Of a DNA stretch of 64,000 nucleotides, positions 53,455 through 61,928 are shown piece after piece (position 1 is the stretch's first letter; every line of letters begins with the position of its first letter). Both the position numbers and the translations under genes were made by a program. The notes under the pieces are model-generated. The model searched no databases. It had not been told where the DNA came from and worked only from the letters and a program-made list of their open reading frames with translations. Source of the DNA: Cocleimonas flava (GTDB lineage: Bacteria; Pseudomonadota; Gammaproteobacteria; Thiotrichales; Thiotrichaceae); assembly GCF_004339015.1 (NCBI RefSeq), contig NZ_SMFQ01000004.1:619901-683900 (forward strand). The letters run 5' to 3'.

Positions 53455-53790
53455 TTAAGCGCTCATTTCGTTTTGTAATTCTTTTAATTCATCAAGAATA
53501 CGAATGAATTTTTTGCCGAAAGGTGTCACGACGTATTCAACTTTTGGTGGAACTTCGTTGTATTCGATGCGTTTGATGATGCCGTATTCCATGTTTTTGC
53601 GCAGGCATTCATTCAGTACTTTTGTGGTTAGGCCTTCGACACTTCGTACCATTTCTCCCGGGCGATTAATGCCTTCGGACAGAAGTTGATAGACCGTCAG
53701 AGACCATTTACAGCGAAACACATTTTCTACCATACGCGCACTGCGTTCCGGAGCGGAGTTTCTCAAAAATATTTTTCTGTTACTTATCAT
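53455..53790 (-). CDS. HxlR-family regulator
   Basis: 111 residues, winged helix with the HxlR pattern FRCKWSLTVYQLLSEGINRPGEMVRSVEGLTTKVLNECLRKNMEYG. Cys in FRCKWS is the position of redox-sensing Cys in some family members. Divergent from the SDR gene across a region with tandem operator-like repeats, so probably controls that SDR and itself. Confidence 0.9.
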   Translation of the reverse strand: MISNRKIFLRNSAPERSARMVENVFRCKWSLTVYQLLSEGINRPGEMVRSVEGLTTKVLNECLRKNMEYGIIKRIEYNEVPPKVEYVVTPFGKKFIRILDELKELQNEMSA

Positions 53791-53880
53791 AAAGATATAC
53801 CTAACTGTACCTACCTTACTGAATTGTACCTACTGTTTAGGAACAACCTTTACTTGTAATCTTTCATTTCACTTTGCACT

Positions 53881-53922
53881 GATTTGTTTACACAGATTTG
53901 TTTACACAGATTTGTTTACACA
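53881..53922. repeat. Three perfect 14-bp tandem repeats, candidate HxlR operator
   Basis: GATTTGTTTACACA repeated at 53881, 53895 and 53909 without mismatch, then a degenerate fourth (GATTGTGTTCAAAT). Further TTTACA copies follow up to the SDR start. Two GTACCTAC repeats lie nearer the HxlR gene. Located between the divergent HxlR and SDR genes. Confidence 0.75.
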
Positions 53923-53997
53923 GATTGTGTTCAAATAATTCAGTTTACACAACTAGTTTACAAAACATAGTTAACACAATACAAAGAGGATTATGAG

Positions 53998-54765
53998 ATG
54001 GAAAATACAAGCCAACCTACCGCACTTATTATTGGTGGATCAAGTGGAATGGGTTTAGAGAGCGCGAAATTATTGTTGAAACGTAATATAAAAACAATCA
54101 TTGTCGGCAGAAACCCGGAAAAATTAAATCAGGCAAGTCAGGAGCTTTCTGCATTTGGTGAGGTTGAAACCCTGCAGGCAGATTTATACAAGGCTGAAGA
54201 TTTACAGAGTATTGTTGAATTTGCGAACAGCGGTAATCAACACATTAAATATTTACTGAATTCTGCGGGTTATTTTAAACCAACGCCATTTGTTGATCAC
54301 AGCAATGACGACTATGACATCTATCAGGAATTAAACCGAGCCATCTTTTTTATCTCTCAAGCTGTGGCTAAAAACATGATTGCTAACGGTGGTGGTTCTA
54401 TTGTTAATATTGGTTCGATGTGGGCGAAACAAGCGATTAAGGCAACCCCTTCTTCTGCATACTCAATGGCTAAGGCAGGCTTGCACGCACTGACACAACA
54501 CATGGCTATGGAGTTAGCAGATCATAATATTCGTGTGAATGCGGTATCTCCAGCCTTGGTAAAATCAACGATTTTTGAATCATTCATCGACCCAAGTGCC
54601 ATGGATGAAACACTAGCTACTTTCAACGGTTTTCACCCAATCGGCAGAATTGGCCAACCAGAAGATATCGCTAAAACCGTTAGCTTTTTATTGAGTGATG
54701 ACTCGAGTTGGGTCACAGGAGCAATATGGGATGTGGATGGTGGTGTAATCGCAGGCCGAAACTAG
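53998..54765 (+). CDS. Short-chain dehydrogenase/reductase
   Basis: 255 residues, classical SDR. Cofactor loop [11 protein letters not shown] (~residues 13-23), catalytic Ser in GSMWAKQ and Y-x3-K in SAYSMAKAG (~155-163). NAD(P)H oxidoreductase of unknown substrate. ATG follows AGAGGATTATGAG. Likely regulated by the divergent HxlR protein, whose relatives respond to quinones or aldehydes. Confidence 0.92.
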   Translation: MENTSQPTALIIGGSSGMGLESAKLLLKRNIKTIIVGRNPEKLNQASQELSAFGEVETLQADLYKAEDLQSIVEFANSGNQHIKYLLNSAGYFKPTPFVDHSNDDYDIYQELNRAIFFISQAVAKNMIANGGGSIVNIGSMWAKQAIKATPSSAYSMAKAGLHALTQHMAMELADHNIRVNAVSPALVKSTIFESFIDPSAMDETLATFNGFHPIGRIGQPEDIAKTVSFLLSDDSSWVTGAIWDVDGGVIAGRN

Positions 54766-54812
54766 GTTCTTGAAAGAAGGATTCCGAAGCCTTTTTACGT
54801 AGTTAGAATTAT

Positions 54813-54847
54813 CAGGTAATCAATGATTTCATTGTTTACCTGTTTTT
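54813..54847 (+). terminator. Terminator of the SDR gene
   Basis: CAGGTAATCAATGA pairs with TCATTGTTTACCTG (14 bp, one mismatch, 2-nt loop), then TTTTT. A weaker AAGG/CCTT hairpin lies between it and the stop codon. Confidence 0.8.
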
Positions 54848-54953
54848 ATATGAAGGACAAAAATCTTTGTTGTGCTGTGCTCATATAACCATTGAGAAGC
54901 GCGTATTTTTCTAATGATGGTGACATCATTTTTATCTGACTCACAGCCTAATA

Positions 54954-55115
54954 TTAGCTCTCTGTGTCTGTGCTAGTTTCTTGATCTGCCGCTTCTGCTA
55001 ATTTAGCGCGCTCAGCTTTGCTAATGTATTTAGGTTTGCTATTTGTCGCTAATTTGGCTTTGGCCTTTTTGATACGAGACTTTACGATCTGAATGCTTTT
55101 CTTACGACGGTTCAT
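54954..55115 (-). CDS. DUF2986 small basic protein, 53 aa
   Basis: 53 residues from ATG 55115 to the TAA at 54954. MNRRKKSIQIVKSRIKKAKAKL is Lys/Arg-rich, and KPKYISKAERAKLAE is the conserved core of the DUF2986 family, found in gammaproteobacteria such as vibrios and shewanellae. Function unknown. Flanked by repeat copy m upstream and a short palindrome (AATGATG-GTGA-CATCATT) at 54913-54930 downstream. Confidence 0.88.
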   Translation of the reverse strand: MNRRKKSIQIVKSRIKKAKAKLATNSKPKYISKAERAKLAEAADQETSTDTES

Positions 55116-55212
55116 GCTTCCTACTCAATGTGTAATTATCGATATAGTATCAGTTTCTCAGATAATTCCGATCCATTCTTTCTTGCGATACGCATTGCTT
55201 TTAAAGGGGCCT

Positions 55213-55243
55213 AAGCCACCCCCCTACTTTGGGGCACTTTTTT
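55213..55243 (+). repeat. C-rich terminator-like element, copy m
   Basis: AAGCCACCCCCCTACTTT then GGGGCACTTTTTT, the best match to the family consensus. Lies between two minus-strand genes and points the opposite way (plus), so it does not terminate either. GGGGC at 55206-55210 could pair with its C-tract as an alternative fold. Confidence 0.9.
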
Positions 55244-55249
55244 AAAACA

Positions 55250-55277
55250 AAAAAAAGGCTATCAAAAATGATAGCCT
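55250..55277 (-). terminator. Terminator of the mmsA operon
   Basis: On the minus strand AGGCTATCA-TTTT-TGATAGCCT (9 bp, 4-nt loop) followed by a run of T (the A-run at 55251-55256 on the plus strand). Lies 29 bp after the mmsA stop. Confidence 0.9.
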
Positions 55278-55305
55278 AACCACTAAGTCTTATACCGAAA
55301 GCGTT

Positions 55306-56796
55306 TTAGCTCGGGAATGAGAAACTAACGCCTTCTTTAACGCCGGTTGATGGCCAACGTTGTGTAATCGTTTTACGACGTGTGTAGAATCTTACTGAAT
55401 CTGGGCCGTATGCGTATAAATCACCGAATAATGAACGCTTCCAACCACCAAAGCTGTGATAAGAAACTGGCACTGGTAACGGTACGTTGATACCAACCAT
55501 TCCCACCTGGATATTATCTGAGAAGTAACGGGCTGCCGCACCATCACGAGTAAAGATACAAGTACCGTTGCCGTATTCGTGATCGTTGATTAGCTGCATT
55601 GCTTCTTCCATAGTTTCAGCACGAATCACTTGTAGAACTGGACCGAAGATTTCATTTTTGTAGCTATCCATTTCTGGCGTTACATTATCAATCAGTGTTG
55701 CACCAACGAAGAATCCGTTTTCGAAACCATCAACTGTTGGTTTACGACCATCAACGACAACCGTTGCGCCGTCTTTTTCTGCGCTATCGATATAGCCAAC
55801 CACTCTTTCCTGACTTTCACGAGTAATCAACGGACCGAAGTCATTTTCTTTGACTTTTGCTTCACCGACTTTTAGCGGCGCCATGCCAACTTTCATCTTT
55901 TCGATCAATGCGTCTGCTGCGTTATCACCCACTGCAACCGCAACTGATAGCGCCATACAACGCTCACCTGATGAACCAAACGCCGCACCCAATAGTTGGT
56001 TAACTGCGTTATCCATGTCTGCATCTGGCATTACGATTGCGTGGTTTTTAGCGCCACCAAGTGCCTGACAACGCTTGCCGTTAGCAGTCGCTGTGGTGTA
56101 GATGTATTCTGCGATATCGGTTGAACCAACAAAGCTAACTGCTTGAACACGCTTATCATGCAATAAGGTATCAACTGCTTCTTTGTCACCGTTAACAACA
56201 TTCATTACGCCATCAGGAAGCCCTGCTTCTTTGAATAGTTGAGCAATGAATAAAGTCGATGATGGATCTCTTTCTGAAGGCTTAAGTACAAATGTATTAC
56301 CGCAAGCAATCGCCATTGGGTACATCCATAAAGGTACCATTGCAGGGAAGTTGAATGGTGTAATACCAGCAACAACGCCTAATGGCTGAAATTCACTCCA
56401 CGAATCGATATTTGGACCAACGTTTTTACTGTGCTCGCCTTTTAGAAATTCACCCGCGCCACATGCGTATTCGATTACTTCGATTCCGCGCTGTAATTCA
56501 CCCGCTGCATCGTGACAAATTTTACCGTGCTCATCACCGATCAATTCACAAATCTTATCTGCATTTGCTTCTAGCAATGCTTTGAACTTGAACATAATCG
56601 CAGAACGTTTTCCGACGGGCATGTTTCTCCACGCGGGGAAAGCAGCCTGTGCAGCAGCAATTGCTTCTTCAACTGTCTCTTTTGATGCCAGTGCAACTTG
56701 TTTGCTTACTTCACCTGTTGCTGGGTTAAATACATCTTGAGTACGGCCATTATCCGTATATGTCTCGCCGTTAATTAAGTGTCCAATCGTTGTCAT
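55306..56796 (-). CDS. mmsA: CoA-acylating (methyl)malonate-semialdehyde dehydrogenase
   Basis: 496 residues, aldehyde dehydrogenase superfamily, MmsA group. Converts malonate or methylmalonate semialdehyde to acetyl- or propionyl-CoA. Catalytic Cys in FGSSGERCMAL (~residues 280-290), LGGAKNHAIVMPDAD, FVGSTDIAEYI, and the C-terminal KRSLFGDLYAYGPD motif. Downstream of the transaminase (80-bp gap) on the same strand, forming a beta-alanine catabolic pair. Confidence 0.94.
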   Translation of the reverse strand: MTTIGHLINGETYTDNGRTQDVFNPATGEVSKQVALASKETVEEAIAAAQAAFPAWRNMPVGKRSAIMFKFKALLEANADKICELIGDEHGKICHDAAGELQRGIEVIEYACGAGEFLKGEHSKNVGPNIDSWSEFQPLGVVAGITPFNFPAMVPLWMYPMAIACGNTFVLKPSERDPSSTLFIAQLFKEAGLPDGVMNVVNGDKEAVDTLLHDKRVQAVSFVGSTDIAEYIYTTATANGKRCQALGGAKNHAIVMPDADMDNAVNQLLGAAFGSSGERCMALSVAVAVGDNAADALIEKMKVGMAPLKVGEAKVKENDFGPLITRESQERVVGYIDSAEKDGATVVVDGRKPTVDGFENGFFVGATLIDNVTPEMDSYKNEIFGPVLQVIRAETMEEAMQLINDHEYGNGTCIFTRDGAAARYFSDNIQVGMVGINVPLPVPVSYHSFGGWKRSLFGDLYAYGPDSVRFYTRRKTITQRWPSTGVKEGVSFSFPS

Positions 56797-56876
56797 TTTT
56801 TCCGTCCTATATCGTTATGTTTTTGTTCTTTAATTCATGGGTTAAAAAGATCGCTTAAGTCTCTAATTGCTCTCTT

Positions 56877-58223
56877 TTAATCCAGTTCTCTAATTGACTC
56901 GCCCAGCGCATTGATCAGGCTGTCGATCTCTTCTTTTTCTACCGTAAAAGGTAGGCCTAGCTGGATCATATCGCCACCATATCTGACATAAAATCCTTTC
57001 TCCCAGCATTTCATCGCGATCTGATAAGGGCGCAACATTGGTTCTCCCGGTGCTGCCTCTATTGTGAGACCTGCCGCTAAACCGTAGTTACGAATATCGT
57101 TAATATACTGCGTACCTTTGAGACTGTGTACACTTTCTTCAAAATAGGGTGCCATCGATTTCACGCGTGAAACCAATTGATCATTTTCTAACACATCTAA
57201 CGCTGCCAAGCCTGCTGCACATGCCACAGGATGACCCGAATAAGTATAGCCATGAGGAATCTCTAGCGCGTATTCCGGACCACCATTTTCCATAAACGTT
57301 TCATACACGTCTTTTCTGGTAATCATCGCACCCATTGGCACTGTGCCATTGGTAACCTGTTTAGCGATGGTCATTAAATCTGGCGTTACGCCAAATTCTT
57401 CCGCACCCGTGTTTGATCCCATTCGACCAAAACCTGTGATAACCTCATCAAAAATAAGCAAAATATTGTGTTTGGTACACACTTCACGCAGGCGTTTTAA
57501 ATAACCCACTGGCGGTGGAATAACGCCTGCCGAACCAGCCATTGGCTCTACGATAACGGCAGCGATATTCGACGCATCGTACAGTGCGATCATTTCTTCT
57601 AGCTCAGTGATTAAATGCGCACCCGTTTCTGGCATACCCTTGCAGAACAGATTTTCAGGTAACATGGTGTGCTGAATATGACTGGTTTCTAACGCCGGAC
57701 CAAACATAGCTTTGTTCGGACCTATTCCGCCGACACTGATTCCACCCCAGTTCACACCGTGATAGCCTTTCACTCGGCCAATAAATCGATTCTTAGTTCC
57801 ATGACCTTTTTTACGCCAATAGGCACGAGCTACTTTTAACGCAGTTTCTACAGATTCTGATCCTGAGTTTGTGAAAAACACACGATCCATCCCATCAGGC
57901 ATAAAATCAGTGATGCGATGTGCTAATTCAAACGCTTTTGGATGACCAAATTGAAACGCGGGTGAATAATCCAGTTGTGCGATTTGCTTACTCACCGCTT
58001 CGGTGATTTCAGGACGACTATGCCCTGCTCCACACGTCCATAATCCTGATAGTCCATCAAATACCTGACGTCCTTCTGCATCGGTATAATATTTACCTTC
58101 GGCAGAAACAATCATACGAGGATTTTTCTTAAATTCTCTGTTCGCCGTATAAGGCATCCAATAGCTGTCTAGTTGCTCTTGTGAAAGATTACAACTGGCT
58201 AGTACTTCACTCTTACTTTGCAT
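56877..58223 (-). CDS. Beta-alanine (omega-amino acid)-pyruvate transaminase
   Basis: 448 residues, class III PLP transaminase. YWMPYTANREFKKNPRMI at the N-terminus and GLSGLWTCGAGHSRPEI are typical of the BauA group. FDEVITGFGRMGS (~residues 250-262) and PLP Lys in MTIAKQVTNG (~285). Transfers the amino group of beta-alanine to pyruvate, giving malonate semialdehyde for MmsA. Divergent LysR gene at 58398 is the probable regulator. Confidence 0.92.
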   Translation of the reverse strand: MQSKSEVLASCNLSQEQLDSYWMPYTANREFKKNPRMIVSAEGKYYTDAEGRQVFDGLSGLWTCGAGHSRPEITEAVSKQIAQLDYSPAFQFGHPKAFELAHRITDFMPDGMDRVFFTNSGSESVETALKVARAYWRKKGHGTKNRFIGRVKGYHGVNWGGISVGGIGPNKAMFGPALETSHIQHTMLPENLFCKGMPETGAHLITELEEMIALYDASNIAAVIVEPMAGSAGVIPPPVGYLKRLREVCTKHNILLIFDEVITGFGRMGSNTGAEEFGVTPDLMTIAKQVTNGTVPMGAMITRKDVYETFMENGGPEYALEIPHGYTYSGHPVACAAGLAALDVLENDQLVSRVKSMAPYFEESVHSLKGTQYINDIRNYGLAAGLTIEAAPGEPMLRPYQIAMKCWEKGFYVRYGGDMIQLGLPFTVEKEEIDSLINALGESIRELD

Positions 58224-58397
58224 ATCTACCTCGTATTGCTGTATGGCTTTGCATACCCAGCAATTGTCCCTATCAAATGTGAGTACGCTATTATGGACTT
58301 ATTATTAGGTTATTAAATCAAAACATATTAAACTTAGTTTAAGCTTTTACTTAACTAACAGAATTTTCTTAAAACCTTTCTATCCCACTCCCATCAG

Positions 58398-59330
58398 ATG
58401 ACAAGCCAAAACGCTAAAAAAACGTTACTCCCCCACAAGATTGGCGACACCCATATTCGCTTGTTACGGATTTATAAAACCGTTATCGAATCCGGCGGCT
58501 TTGCTTCTGCAGAAATTGAATTGAATATCAGTCGACCTGCAATCAGTCTGGCTATATCTGAATTAGAATCATTACTCGATATGCGACTCTGTCACCGTGG
58601 TCGCGCTGGCTTTTCGGTGACCAATGAAGGCGAAACAGTGTATCAAGCGGCGTTGCAATTATTGGGTAGTCTTGAGACGTTCAAATCGCAAGTGAATGCC
58701 ATCAACAGAGAATTAAAAGGCGAGTTCAATATCGGCATTACGGATAATTTAGCGACGATCCCGCAAATGTACATCAGTCGGGCATTGACCAAGTTAAAAA
58801 ATCGTGGACCTGAAATCATCGTCAATATCCGCATGATTCCGCCAAAAGATATTGAAACGGCGGTCATTGATGGACAACTTCACATCGGTGTTGTGCCAGA
58901 TTTGCGCGCGCTTTCGGGGTTGAATTACATACCGCTTTATAAAGAAAAATCATTACTCTATTGCAGCAAGGAACACCCCCTATTTTCAAAAGATAATACC
59001 AAGTTGAGTTCGGAGCAACTCGCTGAATTTGATGCTGTGTTACCCGCCTACCCACAAGCCGCAGAAATCAAACAACAACAGAAAAAACTCAGAGCAACGG
59101 CGACATCGACAGATCGCGAAGGTATCGCTTTCTTAATACTAACAGGACATTACATCGGTTTCTTGCCGACTCACTTTGCCGAACGCTGGGTTAAGGATGA
59201 TTTGATGGTAGCGATTCAGCCCGAACAAAATAACTTCATCACTCACTATTCCGCGATTGTTCGCAAAGGTGCAAGAACCAATCTGATTTTAGAAAGCTAT
59301 CTGGAAGAATTAAATAGCACCTTGAAATAA
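58398..59330 (+). CDS. LysR-family regulator of the beta-alanine genes
   Basis: 310 residues: winged helix (RLLRIYKTVIESGGFASAEIELNISRPAISLAISELESLLDMRLCHRGRAGFSVTNEG) and substrate domain with GIVP/ HPLFSKD features. Divergent from the transaminase, so a likely regulator of that pair. Its stop codon overlaps repeat copy n. Confidence 0.92.
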   Translation: MTSQNAKKTLLPHKIGDTHIRLLRIYKTVIESGGFASAEIELNISRPAISLAISELESLLDMRLCHRGRAGFSVTNEGETVYQAALQLLGSLETFKSQVNAINRELKGEFNIGITDNLATIPQMYISRALTKLKNRGPEIIVNIRMIPPKDIETAVIDGQLHIGVVPDLRALSGLNYIPLYKEKSLLYCSKEHPLFSKDNTKLSSEQLAEFDAVLPAYPQAAEIKQQQKKLRATATSTDREGIAFLILTGHYIGFLPTHFAERWVKDDLMVAIQPEQNNFITHYSAIVRKGARTNLILESYLEELNSTLK

Positions 59331-59359
59331 AAAACTCATGTAAGTGGGGGGGTGTCTTT
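59329..59359 (-). repeat. C-rich terminator-like element, copy n (minus orientation)
   Basis: On the minus strand AAAAGACACCCCCCCACTTA then CATGAGTTTTTT. It overlaps the LysR stop codon on the plus strand and precedes a plus-strand gene, so as a minus-strand terminator it serves no adjacent gene. Confidence 0.8.
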
Positions 59360-59405
59360 TGTACTATCCTTACTTCTTGTTAATTGCATTTTAAGGATCA
59401 ATCCG

Positions 59406-60497
59406 ATGTCAGCGCTTTTTTCTGAACTCAAAATCAAAGATATTACTTTTCGTAACCGCATTGGTGTTTCACCCATGTGTCAATATTCGTCGAATCATGG
59501 CATGGCTAATGATTGGCACTTGGTGCAACTCGGTTCTCGTGCTGTCGGTGGCGCAGGTTTCATCATGTCAGAAGCGACAGCAGTAACACCGGATGGACGA
59601 ATCACACCTAAATGTGCGGGTTTGTGGAGCGATGAGCAAATAGAACCGCTAACGCGCATCAATAGCTTTGTGAAAGATCATGGCGCTGTGATTGGCGTTC
59701 AGATTGGTCATTCTGGCCGTAAAGGCTCTGCAGCTGTTCCGTGGGATGGTGGTGCGCATTTAAGCGTTGATGAAGGTGGCTGGGAGATGATCGCACCCAC
59801 AGATCAGGCATTCGATCAGGATGGCACGCGTTTGATGAGAGCACCGCATCAAATGAGTCTGGATGAAATCAAACATATCCAGAACGCTTTCGCAGAATCC
59901 GCCAAACGCGCATTAACCGCCGGATATCAGTTACTGGAAATTCACGGCGCACATGGCTATCTATTGCACAGTTTTTTCACACCGTTAGTAAATACGCGTG
60001 ATGATGCCTACGGCGGAGATATCAAAGGTCGTGCAAAAATGATGCTGGAAACCGTCGATGCTGTACGAGCTGTATGGCCAGAAAATCTACCCCTGGCTGT
60101 TCGCTTATCTGCAGCTGACTGGATCGAAGGCGGGCTAACCGTTGAAGATAATATTCAAATGGCTAAATGGCTGAAAGACCGTGGTGTCGATATTGTCGAT
60201 TGTTCAGGTGGTGGTGCAACCCCGGAAGCCAGAGCGTCGATGGGTGAACGTACGGCTAACCAACCAGCTTTGGCTGGAAAAATTCGTGAACAGGCAAACA
60301 TCATGACGATGGCAGTGGGTGCAATTACAGACGCGAAACAGGCAGAAGCGTTAATTGCCAGCGGTCAGGCAGATATCGCGCTAATGGCTCGTCAAAGCCT
60401 GTTAGATCCTTACTGGCCAATACATGCTGCGACTGAGTTAGGCGTATCGAATAAAGTATTGATGCCTGTGCAGAATGGTTTCTTTGTTGGTAAGTAA
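59406..60497 (+). CDS. Old yellow enzyme family NAD(P)H:flavin oxidoreductase
   Basis: 363 residues from ATG 59406 (AAGGA site upstream); a longer in-frame start at 59352 lies in repeat copy n's flank and is rejected. YqjM-like OYE: FRNRIGVSPMCQYSS at the start with Cys at the flavin-tuning position, EIHGAHGYLLHSFFTPLVNTRDDAYGGD (~residues 180-207), and C-terminal ALMARQSLLDPYW. Reduces activated alkenes or similar; substrate unknown. Confidence 0.9.
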   Translation: MSALFSELKIKDITFRNRIGVSPMCQYSSNHGMANDWHLVQLGSRAVGGAGFIMSEATAVTPDGRITPKCAGLWSDEQIEPLTRINSFVKDHGAVIGVQIGHSGRKGSAAVPWDGGAHLSVDEGGWEMIAPTDQAFDQDGTRLMRAPHQMSLDEIKHIQNAFAESAKRALTAGYQLLEIHGAHGYLLHSFFTPLVNTRDDAYGGDIKGRAKMMLETVDAVRAVWPENLPLAVRLSAADWIEGGLTVEDNIQMAKWLKDRGVDIVDCSGGGATPEARASMGERTANQPALAGKIREQANIMTMAVGAITDAKQAEALIASGQADIALMARQSLLDPYWPIHAATELGVSNKVLMPVQNGFFVGK

Positions 60498-60566
60498 TTA
60501 GGTTGGTAAGTAATTAGGTAGGCATCTAGCTAATCAAGATAAAAATAAAACGCTATCACTAAACAT

Positions 60567-60604
60567 AAAAAAGGCGGTCGTTATTACTAACGACCGCCTT
60601 TTTT
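60567..60604. terminator. Bidirectional terminator, 16-bp perfect stem
   Basis: AAAAAAGGCGGTCGTT, loop ATTACT, AACGACCGCCTTTTTT (60567-60582 with 60589-60604). Serves both the OYE gene (plus) and the convergent TAXI gene (minus). It is not a member of the C-rich family. Confidence 0.95.
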
Positions 60605-60636
60605 ATTTAACTAGTTTAACTAATCGAACTAAGAAA

Positions 60637-61641
60637 TTACTTAGCGATTAAACGATCTGGAACTGTCAAACCGATTTCTTTGTAGTACTTAACTGCACCC
60701 GGGTGAAGTGGTACAGGTAGACCAGCCATTGCCGCATCTTTATTCATCGCTTTAGTCGCTTTATGAATCGCTTGCAAGAATGGTAGGTTTTCATACAGCG
60801 CTTTAGTTAATAGGTAAACGTGATTCTCATCAACGCTTGCATTAACTGCCAGGAAGTTAGGCTGTGCGATCGTTGTTACATCCTTATCTTGTCCTGGGTA
60901 AGTACCTGCTTTGATTGTGAACGGAGTCCATAATTCACGTCCGCCATCCATCTTTTTCATTTCTTCAGGGGTTGTATTTAGCAGGGTGAATTTACCTGTG
61001 TTTGCAGCCATCAACTTAGTGATTGCACCCGTTGGCGTTCCTGAAGGGATACCAACACCAGATACTTGACCATTCGCTAATGCATCTGCTGTCGGGCCGT
61101 AACCTGAGTAAACCAGCGTGTAGTCTTTCTCGATATCAACACCAAGACCCTGCATCAATACTTTATTAGAACCTAGCGTTCCTGAGTTTTGCTTACCAAA
61201 GCCCATCGACTTGCCTTTTAATGCAACCATATCAGCCATAGTGCCGGTTTTTGCATCATCTTTACTTACGATGAACTGCTCAACATTTTGCCAAAGCATG
61301 GTAACCGAACGCATATTGGTTTGTTTTGCCGTTACCGGACCTGTACCCGTTGCCGCGTAAGAACCGTAAAGCCCCTGAAGGATGGCGAAATCTGCAGTGC
61401 CAGCACCTAATGCCTGAACGTTAGCGCCAGAACCTGCCGAGTTAACTGCTGTAAGGCTGAAACCTTCTTTAGGTAATAATTTAACTTTAGATAACGTAGA
61501 AATAGCCGTTCCAACCGGGTGGTATGTTCCACCTGTTGACGCTGTATTCAATACATAGTCTTTTGTATCTGCCGCATTTACGCCAGCGACAGCTAGAGTT
61601 AGTGCACTTACTGAAAGTAGTTTAATCAGTGTTTTTTTCAT
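60637..61641 (-). CDS. TAXI-family TRAP solute-binding protein
   Basis: 334 residues. Signal peptide MKKTLIKLLSVSALTLAVAGVNA, then YVLNTASTGGTYHPVGTAI, the typical TAXI start, and NSAGSGANVQALGAGTADFAI. Binds a solute in the periplasm for a TRAP transporter. No TRAP membrane genes lie within the window, so the partner must be elsewhere or absent. GGAGAAATAAT precedes the ATG on the minus strand. Confidence 0.92.
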   Translation of the reverse strand: MKKTLIKLLSVSALTLAVAGVNAADTKDYVLNTASTGGTYHPVGTAISTLSKVKLLPKEGFSLTAVNSAGSGANVQALGAGTADFAILQGLYGSYAATGTGPVTAKQTNMRSVTMLWQNVEQFIVSKDDAKTGTMADMVALKGKSMGFGKQNSGTLGSNKVLMQGLGVDIEKDYTLVYSGYGPTADALANGQVSGVGIPSGTPTGAITKLMAANTGKFTLLNTTPEEMKKMDGGRELWTPFTIKAGTYPGQDKDVTTIAQPNFLAVNASVDENHVYLLTKALYENLPFLQAIHKATKAMNKDAAMAGLPVPLHPGAVKYYKEIGLTVPDRLIAK

Positions 61642-61928
61642 TATTATTTCTCCTATTAGATAATAATTTTAACTTTGAAATTTTTATGTATGTAACGACT
61701 AAAAACAAAATTAGGTCTGGCTAAAAATTGTAAATGGATTATACAAAAATTAACAAAACCTATAAAAATCTCTAAATAATTTTCGTCGGTACTAGTATAG
61801 GATATTAAAAACGTTCTACACGTAAATGTACGAAAATAATGAGGTTTTTATAATTTTTCTACCGTATAAAAAGGCGTTGTCTTCATCCCGGGAAGTTTGC
61901 AGTAGCGGCTAATGTAATATCTAAACGA

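Noticed and set aside
53881-53936. CRISPR-like short repeats
   Set aside because: The 14-bp units are directly adjacent with no spacers and no cas genes; they fit an operator array.
58970-58990. ACACCCCCTATTTT in the LysR gene as a further repeat copy
   Set aside because: Only a partial core, and the bases code the HPLF motif common in LysR proteins.
59352-59405. Upstream start for the OYE gene
   Set aside because: The OYE fold begins at the ATG at 59406, which has an AAGGA site; the extra residues have no family match.
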